DNA of 26,709 nucleotides from IMG/VR virus record IMGVR_UViG_3300034378_000056, positions 1 to 26,709 of that record. The stretch is one strand, 5' to 3'. The notes beneath the pieces were generated by a model. That model was not told where the DNA came from. It searched no databases and saw nothing but the letters and a program-made list of their open reading frames with translations. Numbering within the stretch: position 1 is the first letter of the stretch; every line of letters begins with the position of its first letter. The DNA is from a virus. A program made the translations under genes and the position numbers. Positions 13,170 to 20,365 of this stretch are shown here, piece by piece.

Positions 13170-13757
13170 ATGCAACTTCAAAAAATCCGAATGACCCTGA
13201 CAGGTGGCCTCGAAGGCAAAACAATCGTATTGCGAAACCGTCAATTTGTTGATGGTGTTTTTGAAGCTACAATTCCTGCAAACGATCTCATAGGCTTGAA
13301 AAAATACTTCACTGCAAGTTATCAAGTCCAATTTGAGAATCTGTCAGTCACGGCTGAGGAAGAGCCGAAAAAAGAAGTCAAGGAAGAGGTCGAAGACGTA
13401 AAAGAAGACGCCGAGGTTAAAGACAAAGAAAAGACCGAGATCAAGGATGAAGTCGAAGACGTCGTAGAAGTCAAGGAAGAGACGCAGGGAGACGATCACG
13501 CGATCAGGGAAAATGATGCTATTGTTATGATTGCTGATGAGAAAAAAGAAAAAGAGGAAGCTGCCGTGGTTGATGCTAATCTACCTAATGCCAGGCAGCA
13601 AGCAATCATCGCCGCCGTAAATCAGATCGACAAAGAATCGTGGATCGAACAAGACACAAATCCTCATCCGAAAGTAGCGGATGTTGCAAGTATCATGGAT
13701 GATCCAACCGTCACCAAAGACGAAATTGTTGAGGTTATCGAGAAATGGCTTTCGTAG
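13170..13757 (+). CDS. Head protein with long Lys/Glu-rich linker
   Basis: The 195-aa protein has three parts: a folded N-terminal domain (residues 1-60), a low-complexity charged segment (about 63-106, repeats of EVEDVKE-type runs, with a second run near 123-131) and a helical C-terminal domain (about 138-195) ending in IVEVIEKWLS. The middle is probably a flexible or single-alpha-helix spacer. Genes between decoration and connectors are often head-completion proteins, but no family is recognised. Its stop lies within the next gene (13-bp overlap). Confidence 0.65.
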   Translation: MQLQKIRMTLTGGLEGKTIVLRNRQFVDGVFEATIPANDLIGLKKYFTASYQVQFENLSVTAEEEPKKEVKEEVEDVKEDAEVKDKEKTEIKDEVEDVVEVKEETQGDDHAIRENDAIVMIADEKKEKEEAAVVDANLPNARQQAIIAAVNQIDKESWIEQDTNPHPKVADVASIMDDPTVTKDEIVEVIEKWLS

Positions 13758-14278
13758 TACAAGATCCTGATGCACCAAAATCTGATGCAAATGCGTACAT
13801 GACTGTCGCTGAATGGAAAGCTTATTTCGATGATCGTGGGATTACGTACACCGCAAACGATACGGAAATCGAGTACGCGATTGTCAGGGCAACGGATTAC
13901 ATAGATTCCAGATGGACGTTCGCGGGTTCTCGTGAAGATGCGGATCAATCTACTGAGTGCCCGCGATCTGGAGTCTATGATCCTCAAAATGGTTGGGAGT
14001 TAGACGGTTATCCTGATGAGCTTAAAGAAGCCTGTGCAGAATATTCAAAATCTGTTATAGATGGTACGTCACTATATCCATCACCGAATGTTGATCAGAC
14101 TGGTCGATCAGTTAAGTTGAGCAGAAGGAAAGTCGCTGTTTTGGAAAAAGAGACGGAATATTTTCAAGGCTCACAATCAGCTAATAAGATACCGTGGATC
14201 TCACATCCATTAGGCGATGGGAAAATGAAAAGAACGCGGCTGTTAGCACCTACGCGGCGTACATTGGGGAGAGGCTAA
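13745..14278 (+). CDS. Head-tail connector, DnaT-like (gp6 type)
   Basis: The 177-aa protein begins with the characteristic DANAYMTVAEWKAYFDDRG (residues 14-32), followed by AIVRATDYIDSR and ECPRSGVYDPQNGWEL, which match phage connector proteins annotated as DnaT-like ssDNA-binding or gp6-like head completion proteins. It is expected to form a ring below the portal. The C-terminal stretch is basic (RTRLLAPTRRTLGRG). It overlaps the upstream gene by 13 nt and the downstream gene by TAATG, so translation is probably coupled. Confidence 0.8.
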   Translation: MAFVVQDPDAPKSDANAYMTVAEWKAYFDDRGITYTANDTEIEYAIVRATDYIDSRWTFAGSREDADQSTECPRSGVYDPQNGWELDGYPDELKEACAEYSKSVIDGTSLYPSPNVDQTGRSVKLSRRKVAVLEKETEYFQGSQSANKIPWISHPLGDGKMKRTRLLAPTRRTLGRG

Positions 14279-14637
14279 TGGCACTTCCTGCTGATTGGGC
14301 GTGGGTTGAAGAGCTGATCGATGATGAAGGTAGATCGATAACGGTTACTGTTCCTGGAGTCGAATCAGATGCTAATAAACCGTGGCGTGGAAATGTGGCG
14401 GGGACACCAGTTTCTGTTATTGGTGTGTTCTTTAATTATAGAGCGAATCAGATTGATGGTGATCAAATTAAGCGTGGCGATCAATACGTAATTTGCTATC
14501 CACACGCTACAACAGATATTGAGCAATGTACTAAAATTGAAGATTCGCTTGATAATTCCAATTGGAATGTTGTTAATGTACAAAAAATAACAAATAAATC
14601 AGACATTTTGCTTTACATTTTGCAAATTAGACAGTAA
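14278..14637 (+). CDS. Head-tail adaptor/stopper-like protein
   Basis: I start this gene at ATG 14278 (MALPADWAWVEELIDDEGRS), preceded by GGGGAGAGG and sharing one base with the upstream stop. An in-frame ATG at 14194 would read into the previous gene. The 119-aa product is mostly beta, with RGNVAGTPVSVIGVFFNYRA, a QYVICYPHA strand and a final WNVVNVQKI...LYILQIR sheet. This is the size and look of small head-tail joining proteins that close the connector. The role is inferred mainly from its place between the connector and the tail-completion-like gene. Confidence 0.7.
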   Translation: MALPADWAWVEELIDDEGRSITVTVPGVESDANKPWRGNVAGTPVSVIGVFFNYRANQIDGDQIKRGDQYVICYPHATTDIEQCTKIEDSLDNSNWNVVNVQKITNKSDILLYILQIRQ

Positions 14638-14640
14638 AAT
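14612..14640 (+). promoter_or_regulatory. Possible weak promoter before the gene at 14647
   Basis: TTTACA (14612-14617), 17-bp spacer, TAAAAT (14635-14640), each one mismatch from consensus. The -10 is 6 nt from the ATG at 14647, as with the promoter at 17439. It overlaps the end of the upstream gene, and the AT-rich context makes chance matches likely. Confidence 0.35.
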
Positions 14641-14646
14641 ATAGGT

Positions 14647-15066
14647 ATGATAGTATCGCGTACAGATGCAAGAGACAGAATCTTGGTTCCACTGAAAACA
14701 GTGGTTACTGCACAGTCACTGTATGCAATTTATGACGATACTAAAAAAGCTGTGCCGACAGATGGATCTGTCAAGTGGGTTCGTATTTCTGTTCGACATA
14801 GAAGAGGAGCACGAGCATCTCTGGGCCGAAATGATGGAAAAACGAAAAATACCCAAGGTGGTTTTGTGTTTGTGGAGATTTATACTCCACGAGAAAATGG
14901 GTTAGTAGATAGTGACCTTATTTCTGCGGCGTTCGCAGAAAGTTTCCGATCTGGAGCAGACGGTGACATCTGGATCAGTGATGTTTCAGAAGTTGAAGTT
15001 GGTGAAGATGGAAACTGGTTTAGAGTAGACGTAATCGCTGATTTCGAGTATGACTTGATACAGTAA
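14647..15066 (+). CDS. Tail terminator/completion-like protein (DUF4128-like)
   Basis: The 139-aa protein starts with a helix (MIVSRTDARDRILVPLKTVV), then has SVKWVRISVRHRRGARASLG and FVFVEIYTPRENG, followed by an acidic helix and a final strand pair (WFRVDVIADFEYDLIQ). This pattern resembles tail terminator or completion proteins of the DUF4128/gpU group, which cap the tail tube at the head side. The position right before the tube gene agrees. There is no good Shine-Dalgarno site beyond ATAGG before the start. Confidence 0.65.
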   Translation: MIVSRTDARDRILVPLKTVVTAQSLYAIYDDTKKAVPTDGSVKWVRISVRHRRGARASLGRNDGKTKNTQGGFVFVEIYTPRENGLVDSDLISAAFAESFRSGADGDIWISDVSEVEVGEDGNWFRVDVIADFEYDLIQ

Positions 15067-15077
15067 GGAGTTAAAAA

Positions 15078-16613
15078 ATGGCAGCGGTAAATAAAATTAA
15101 TTCAAATGTAGTGGAGACAGCTTACGCTGAGGAGCAGACCATCAAGACATTGCCTGGGACTCCTGTATGGCGTCCTCTCGACGTAAATAGCTTCACCGAT
15201 TTCGGCGGTTCGATCTCCAAAGTCTCCAGAATGCCGTTCCGGACAGATAGGCAAAATCGTAAAGGTCAAACTGTTGACCTGGAAGCAGCCGGAACAGTCA
15301 ATCACGATCTCGTGCAGGCAGGCTTGCAGGATATTCTGCAAGGTTTCTTCTTCGCAGATCATCGCGTAAAAGTAGATTTTGGCGGAAGTGGTGAAGTCAC
15401 TAACGTTGATGCTACCGGCAATGACTACGAAGCCGCAAGTGGATTAGATGCGTTCGACGCAAACGATCTCGTCTTTGCATCTGGCTTCACTAATGCTGCG
15501 AACAACGGTCTCAAGACAGTGACATCTGCTGCGGCTACGTCACTGGTTGTAAGTGAAACTCTTGTCAATGAGACTCCACCTTCTGGGGCAAAGCTCGTAA
15601 AGGTGGGTCATCAATTTGCAAGCGGTGATCTCGAAGTTGATTTCACCGGCAGTCTTCCAAAATTGACCACAACCACAAAAGATCTAACCGAGCTGGATCT
15701 TGTTCCTGGTGAATTCATCTACATTGGTGGTGACGCTGCGGCAACGCAGTTTGACACCAGTGGAATGGGTTTTGCTCGTTGTAGATCCATCGCAACGAAC
15801 GAGATTGTCATTGACAAGTGTCAAGAAGATATGGCAACCGATGCCGGCACTGGTAAAACGATTCAGGTCTTCATCGGTCGAGTATTAAAGAATGAGACCG
15901 GCACTGACATTGTCCGCAGAACCTATAATATTGAACGTCAGCTTGGTGCTCCTGATGATGCACTACCAGCTCAGATCCAAAGTGAATATCTCATTGGTGC
16001 TGTACCCAATGAGCTGACCATTAATGTTCCAACTGCCGACAAAGCAATGTTGGATCTTGCGTTCGTCGCAATGGACGTTGAGCAGAGAACCGGAGCTACT
16101 GGCGTCAAGAGTGGTACAAGAATCACTCAGGCAGAAGAGTCAGCCTTTAATACTTCGTCTAATGTACCTCTCATTAATTTAGCAATAGTTAGCAACACTG
16201 ACGAAAATCCAACTCCGTTATTCGTTTTTGCCGAAGAGATGAGCATCACAATTAACAATAACGTGTCACCCGACAAAGCCATCGGCACCCTTGGTGGGTT
16301 CGATGCAAGTCACGGTAACTTTGTAGTAACTGGTACTCTAACAGCTTACTTCATGGATGTCGGTTCAGTGGCTGCCGTGAGAGATAATAGTGATGTCACG
16401 TTGGACATGCACCTTGTTAAAGAGAATGCCGGTATCACCATCGATATTCCTTTACTCGCCCTGGGTGATGGACGATTGGATGTTGCACAAAATGAAGCGA
16501 TTCGTATTCCACTGAGTCAGGAAGCAGCTATTGGAACCGGAGCGATAACTGGTTTCGATCATACGATGTTGATGTCGTTCTACGATTATCTGCCTGACGC
16601 AGCCGAATCTTAA
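15078..16613 (+). CDS. Major tail tube protein
   Basis: The 511-aa protein is all-beta in look and rich in Thr, Gly, Asp and Val. It has conserved-type segments at the N-terminus (WRPLDVNSFTDFGGSISKVS, MPFRTDRQNRKGQTVDLEAA) and a late repeat of tube-like strands (ELTINVPTADKAMLDLAFVA, EEMSITINNNVSPDKAIGTL, GTLTAYFMD). A middle insertion from about residue 95 to 290 likely forms an outward Ig-like domain. Location between the completion gene and the frameshifted chaperones is the classic place. It has AAGGAG before the ATG and a strong terminator after the stop. Confidence 0.85.
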   Translation: MAAVNKINSNVVETAYAEEQTIKTLPGTPVWRPLDVNSFTDFGGSISKVSRMPFRTDRQNRKGQTVDLEAAGTVNHDLVQAGLQDILQGFFFADHRVKVDFGGSGEVTNVDATGNDYEAASGLDAFDANDLVFASGFTNAANNGLKTVTSAAATSLVVSETLVNETPPSGAKLVKVGHQFASGDLEVDFTGSLPKLTTTTKDLTELDLVPGEFIYIGGDAAATQFDTSGMGFARCRSIATNEIVIDKCQEDMATDAGTGKTIQVFIGRVLKNETGTDIVRRTYNIERQLGAPDDALPAQIQSEYLIGAVPNELTINVPTADKAMLDLAFVAMDVEQRTGATGVKSGTRITQAEESAFNTSSNVPLINLAIVSNTDENPTPLFVFAEEMSITINNNVSPDKAIGTLGGFDASHGNFVVTGTLTAYFMDVGSVAAVRDNSDVTLDMHLVKENAGITIDIPLLALGDGRLDVAQNEAIRIPLSQEAAIGTGAITGFDHTMLMSFYDYLPDAAES

Positions 16614-16628
16614 TCGAAGTAACTAATG

Positions 16629-16665
16629 GCCCTGGGCGTCCCAGGGCTCTTACTTTATTTTTTTG
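16629..16665 (+). terminator. Terminator after the tail tube gene
   Basis: GCCCTGGG (16629-16636), CGT loop, CCCAGGGC (16640-16647), then a T-rich tract ending in seven Ts. This is a textbook rho-independent terminator, 16 nt after the tube stop. It is followed directly by GGAGAAGAG, the ribosome site of the chaperone gene, so downstream genes need readthrough. Confidence 0.85.
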
Positions 16666-16675
16666 GAGAAGAGAC

Positions 16676-17110
16676 ATGAGTAATCCGTTGCGAAAAATCT
16701 ATGAAACTGACACAAAAGTTGAGAAGGAAGGCGTCATCGTTGAATATGCTCCTGGTATAGAAATAAGAATAGCCAGGGCCGGTGGAGCAAATAAGAAATT
16801 TGCAAAAGTAATGACCAGACTTGCTCGTCCGCATCGCCGTGCAATTCAAACCAATTCGATCAGTGAAGAAATTTTGACGAACATGTTCATTACAGCTTAT
16901 GCCCAGACTATTGTTCTTGATTGGAAAGGTTTTACCAAAGACCTTATCACCCACGACGATGCCGATGCAGAAATAGAGCTGGACTTCAACCAGGAAAATG
17001 TCGAAGCTGTTCTTCATGCACAACCGAATCTCTTCAAAGATATTCAAGAGACCGCTGATAATATTGCGGTCTTCCGAGCTGAAATATTGGAGAGTGATTC
17101 GGGAAACTGA
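16676..17110 (+). CDS. Tail assembly chaperone, gpG-like
   Basis: The 144-aa protein is small, alpha/beta and lies between the tube and the tape measure, where lambda gpG-type chaperones sit; these bind the tape measure and help tube polymerisation. It starts with MSNPLRKIYETDTKVEKEGV, has a two-strand N-terminal part and a helical C-terminal part. Its final codons contain GGGAAAC at 17101-17107, the type of slippery site used for -1 frameshifting into the next frame. Most product ends at the TGA (17108-17110); a fraction continues as a G-T fusion. Confidence 0.85.
   Translation: MSNPLRKIYETDTKVEKEGVIVEYAPGIEIRIARAGGANKKFAKVMTRLARPHRRAIQTNSISEEILTNMFITAYAQTIVLDWKGFTKDLITHDDADAEIELDFNQENVEAVLHAQPNLFKDIQETADNIAVFRAEILESDSGN
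17101..17107 (+). promoter_or_regulatory. -1 ribosomal frameshift slippery site GGGAAAC
   Basis: In the zero frame the sequence reads G GGA AAC, and after a one-base backward slip it reads GGG AAA, the ideal X-XXY-YYZ heptamer. The zero-frame stop TGA follows immediately. Lambda uses GGGAAAG at the same place. No separate downstream pseudoknot was modelled. Confidence 0.88.
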
Positions 17111-17442
17111 TTGACTGCCTGCTCTACTATCTTGAGATTGGGCAGGCCGAACAACGCATGATCCGTGAGTGTTTTCGCAGGAAGCGACCACTGCCTGAAC
17201 GTATACAAAATGCTCCAGAGCTACTTACTGGTCTGGAGCTTTACTTTGAAGCATTCATTGAGTTGAACACTTGCCGAAGTACAGGCTGGTCTCCTGGGCC
17301 TATTCCCGCATGGTGTATCGATGAGTATAGTTGTCGTCTGAATCTAACAGAAGACGAAGCAGAAGATTTGCTCTATCACATACGTAAAATGGACGCAGCT
17401 TTTTTAGAACATATTGCTAAGAAAAACAAAGATTCTGCTTGA
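17107..17442 (+). CDS. Frameshift extension of the tail chaperone (gpT-like part)
   Basis: This frame is one base behind the gpG-like gene and opens just after a TGA at 17095-17097, so it has no room for its own upstream gene. Slipping at 17101-17107 joins it as positions 16676-17107 plus 17107-17442, giving a fusion of about 255 aa. The extension starts LIDCLLYYLEIGQAEQRMIR and is mainly helical, with acidic and hydrophobic runs such as NLTEDEAEDLLYHIRKMDAA. An ATG at 17158 is in this frame but has no ribosome site, which supports production by frameshift. In lambda the T part recruits the tape measure. Confidence 0.85.
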   Translation: MIDCLLYYLEIGQAEQRMIRECFRRKRPLPERIQNAPELLTGLELYFEAFIELNTCRSTGWSPGPIPAWCIDEYSCRLNLTEDEAEDLLYHIRKMDAAFLEHIAKKNKDSA

Positions 17443-17467
17443 AATCAACGATATTATCGGGTATAAT
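17439..17467 (+). promoter_or_regulatory. Promoter before the gp10-like tail gene
   Basis: TTGAAA (17439-17444), a 17-bp spacer, TATAAT (17462-17467). The start codon at 17474 is only 6 nt after the -10, so the mRNA would start at or next to the ATG. The -35 overlaps the end of the chaperone extension. Confidence 0.7.
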
Positions 17468-17473
17468 ACGGGT

Positions 17474-17905
17474 ATGGCACGAAGCTTTGCTAAAAGAATG
17501 GAAGCGGTTGGTGATGTGTTGTTTTTCAACGTATCGAAGACTATACGTAGAGCCGGAATGGCGGCTACTAATGAAGTCGTGCTTAGAACGCCGGTGAAGA
17601 CTGGCCGTGCTCGAATTAATTGGCGAGTAGGACTTGGCACTTTTACAACGAAAGAGATTGAAGCACCTGACACTGACAATAGAAATACGAATGCACAAGT
17701 TGCTGCTGCACAAGCGTTAATTAACGCATCAAATACATTGAAAAATTGGAAAGTTGGAAAAGGTAATATTTATATTGCAAATCCGATACATTATATTACA
17801 GATCTTGATGAAGGATCATCTCGTCAAGCACGAGCTGGTATGACTAAATTTGCCATCGCCGCAGCTCGTGATGTTCTGAGAACAGGAAGGTTACTCCGTG
17901 GCTGA
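17474..17905 (+). CDS. HK97 gp10-like tail protein
   Basis: The 143-aa protein matches the general HK97 gp10-like pattern: a helical start with ARSFAKRMEAVGDVLF, then TPVKTGRARINWRVG (residues 39-53), and a later YITDLDEGSSRQARAGM segment. Proteins of this type are used in head-tail joining or tail completion. I chose ATG 17474 because an upstream in-frame ATG at 17414 lies in the preceding gene and because of the promoter geometry. Being after the chaperones rather than before the tube gene is unusual for a gp10-like gene. It overlaps the tape measure start by 8 nt. Confidence 0.75.
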   Translation: MARSFAKRMEAVGDVLFFNVSKTIRRAGMAATNEVVLRTPVKTGRARINWRVGLGTFTTKEIEAPDTDNRNTNAQVAAAQALINASNTLKNWKVGKGNIYIANPIHYITDLDEGSSRQARAGMTKFAIAAARDVLRTGRLLRG

Positions 17906-20363
17906 TAAAAAAGAAATACTACTCATTGAAATTCGTGAAGATGGTGCCCGCGTTGTTAAGAAGAATATTGCAGATGTCGGTAAAGCTGGCACTGCCACTA
18001 CGAATCAAATGGATAAACTAAAAGGAGTCCTTGCTGGATTGATCTCTGCAAAAGTATTGCGTGACACTATCCTGCTCGCAGACTCTTATGCCAATATGCT
18101 TAACCGACTTAGAGTTGTCACATCAGGCACCTGGGAATTGCACGCAGCGATGGATGCTGTATTCAAGATGAGTCGTGAAACAAGAACAGCACTTGAAGCA
18201 AATATTGACATGTATTCTCGTATTGCTATTAACACTAAACAGATGGGTTTGGGGATGAAAGAAGTTGTGCGATTTGCTACACAGTTAAACCACGCCATCA
18301 TCCTATCTGGTGTCACTGCCCGTGAAGCTCAGTGGGGTATGGTTCAGTTTTCTCAGGGTCTTGCCGCTGGTGCTCTGCGTGGCGACGAGCTTCGTGCAGT
18401 TATGGAACAGTTACCGATTGTTACCCAAACACTAACTCGCTTTCTGGGCATTGGTCGAGGCGAGCTACGAAAGTGGGCATTCGAGGGTCGTGTCACTACC
18501 CAGGTAATCATTGACGCATTTAACGATGCAGAAAAGAGTTTGGCTGAAAGATTTGGTAGACGTATTCCGACAGTGGATCAGGCATTAACTGTTCTTCATA
18601 GCTCTATAACTCAATTCGTCGGTAGTATGGATCAAGCTATTCAAGGGACATCTTCTCTTGCCAAAGCGATTCTTTGGTTAGGCGATAATATGCACACAAT
18701 TGGAAGAATTGTTTTAATTGTCGGTACAATGCTTGGTACAGTTTTTCTCAAGAATTTAATTATGATCATTGCCCAGATGAAATTATTTAATTTGTCTGTG
18801 CTTGCAGTACATCCGTTAGCAACTGCTTTTCTTGCAACTGCTGCTGCGGTAGTTATTTTCTCAGACAAAATTAGAATTGCTAAAGATTCGTCAGCTACAC
18901 TATCGGATGTATTTAAGGTTCTTGGTGAAAGGGCTAAGACTGCATATCGCGTTTTGCGTGAAGGTTTAGGATCTTTAGTCAGTGGTCTTAGAATCCAGAG
19001 AGAATTTGAAGTGACACTTGAAAGTGTAGTCACTGACGCAGCTAAATTTATAGATAAATTTCTTGGTCTATTTGTTGGTGCGGGTCAGGTAATAAAACGT
19101 ATTTTTGAGATCATACCTAATGACGCAAAAAGTGCGTGGAATGATATACTTGGTGGTGTCGAAGTAATTGTAGATTACGTCAAGGCAGTGTTCCAAACTA
19201 TGGGTGATTCGATTAAGATTTTCGCATTGAACGTCAAAGCTGCAATGATCGCAATGTCAGGGGCAGTTAGACAAGCCTTGGCTGGCAATGTTTCGTTGGC
19301 GAAGGATTATGCGGATCAAATGGCGTTCTCACTCAAGAAAGCAGCCACCGATGGGTTCACGAATTTCTCTGATATTTTGAATAGAAATCTCTTAAAAGCT
19401 GCCGACGAAGACACATTAGCTGGAGCAAGATTCAAAATAGAATCGGCTGGTGAATCACTTGCCGAAGCATTCATACGTGGTTTTGATATGTCGGATCTTA
19501 TTACTACTGGTGTCACCGACTTATTTGAACAAGCGAAAGCTCTTTCTGGTGAGCTTGCTGGCGGCCCTGGTGAACCTGGAGCAGCTATATTTTCTCCGAC
19601 GCCAGTCCAAACTCAGCTATTAAAAGATATGATCGGTGACGTTGGTTCAATAAATAATAAGATGTTACAGTTAAAGGAATTGTGGGAAGCCATAAATACA
19701 CAGCAGCCAGGGACTGAGGGTATGCAAGCTACGTTAGATCAAGTCAATCGAAAAATGGCCGAGTTAAGATTAAAAGCACTGTCGAGTAATACTGATGTTA
19801 TTTCTGGTTTCCAACGTGGCTCTATAAAACTCGGTCTTGAGATAAGTAATTTTGCTACACTGGCTGAGAAAACAGTCACTAATGCGTTTAGCTCTATGGA
19901 AGACGCTTTGGTTCAATTTGTTACAACTGGTAAAGCTGATTTTAAGGGATTAGTTGATTCAATGCTTGCTGATATGACACGATTATTGGCACGACAAGCA
20001 TTAACGGGCATACTTAATACGTTGTCTCCTGACGGTGGTGGAATCCTTGGCGTTCTCGCTGGCGTTCTCGCTGGTGGTAGTGGTGGTAGTGGCGCTGCAC
20101 TTCCAGGCAGAGCTAATGGCGGGCCAGTTTCTCCAGGCATGTCTTATATGGTTGGCGAACGCGGCAGACCTGAGATCTTCCAGCCCGCACAACCTGGGCA
20201 TGTGACACCAACTCAACAAATAGCACAGGCACCACTGGCCCAGGAAGGTGACGTCGTAATTCTTAATGTGGCGAGTGAAGAGGAAGCACTACGTGTAATG
20301 GCAGGCCATGAAGGCAAGAGAATAATCAGAAATGAAATTAGACTCACACAAAGTGGGAGATAA
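17898..20363 (+). CDS. Tape measure protein
   Basis: The tape measure sets tail length and is ejected before DNA. At 821 aa it is the largest complete protein in the window. The N-terminal domain (about residues 30-250) has RVVTSGTWELHAAM, LRGDELRAVMEQLPIVTQ and GELRKWAFEGRVTTQV, typical of the tape measure N-terminal family. Two hydrophobic stretches lie at about 269-293 and 301-322. The C-terminus is Gly/Ala-rich with GGPVSPGMSYMVGERGRPE, a common tape-measure ending. It starts with GTG (17898) inside the preceding gene. Short tandem repeats near 20049-20090 encode the Gly-rich part. Confidence 0.93.
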   Translation: MADKKEILLIEIREDGARVVKKNIADVGKAGTATTNQMDKLKGVLAGLISAKVLRDTILLADSYANMLNRLRVVTSGTWELHAAMDAVFKMSRETRTALEANIDMYSRIAINTKQMGLGMKEVVRFATQLNHAIILSGVTAREAQWGMVQFSQGLAAGALRGDELRAVMEQLPIVTQTLTRFLGIGRGELRKWAFEGRVTTQVIIDAFNDAEKSLAERFGRRIPTVDQALTVLHSSITQFVGSMDQAIQGTSSLAKAILWLGDNMHTIGRIVLIVGTMLGTVFLKNLIMIIAQMKLFNLSVLAVHPLATAFLATAAAVVIFSDKIRIAKDSSATLSDVFKVLGERAKTAYRVLREGLGSLVSGLRIQREFEVTLESVVTDAAKFIDKFLGLFVGAGQVIKRIFEIIPNDAKSAWNDILGGVEVIVDYVKAVFQTMGDSIKIFALNVKAAMIAMSGAVRQALAGNVSLAKDYADQMAFSLKKAATDGFTNFSDILNRNLLKAADEDTLAGARFKIESAGESLAEAFIRGFDMSDLITTGVTDLFEQAKALSGELAGGPGEPGAAIFSPTPVQTQLLKDMIGDVGSINNKMLQLKELWEAINTQQPGTEGMQATLDQVNRKMAELRLKALSSNTDVISGFQRGSIKLGLEISNFATLAEKTVTNAFSSMEDALVQFVTTGKADFKGLVDSMLADMTRLLARQALTGILNTLSPDGGGILGVLAGVLAGGSGGSGAALPGRANGGPVSPGMSYMVGERGRPEIFQPAQPGHVTPTQQIAQAPLAQEGDVVILNVASEEEALRVMAGHEGKRIIRNEIRLTQSGR
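20049..20090 (+). repeat. Short tandem repeats in the tape measure gene
   Basis: Two exact copies of a 12-bp unit (GGCGTTCTCGCT, 20049-20060 and 20061-20072) are followed by two exact copies of a 9-bp unit (GGTGGTAGT, 20073-20081 and 20082-20090). They encode GVLA-GVLA then GGS-GGS and preserve the frame. Slippage here would change the length of the Gly-rich hinge. Confidence 0.85.
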
Positions 20364-20365
20364 TT

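Noticed and set aside
17158-17442. Independent gene starting at ATG 17158
   Set aside because: No Shine-Dalgarno site, and the frame continues upstream to the slippery site, so the frameshift extension explains it better.
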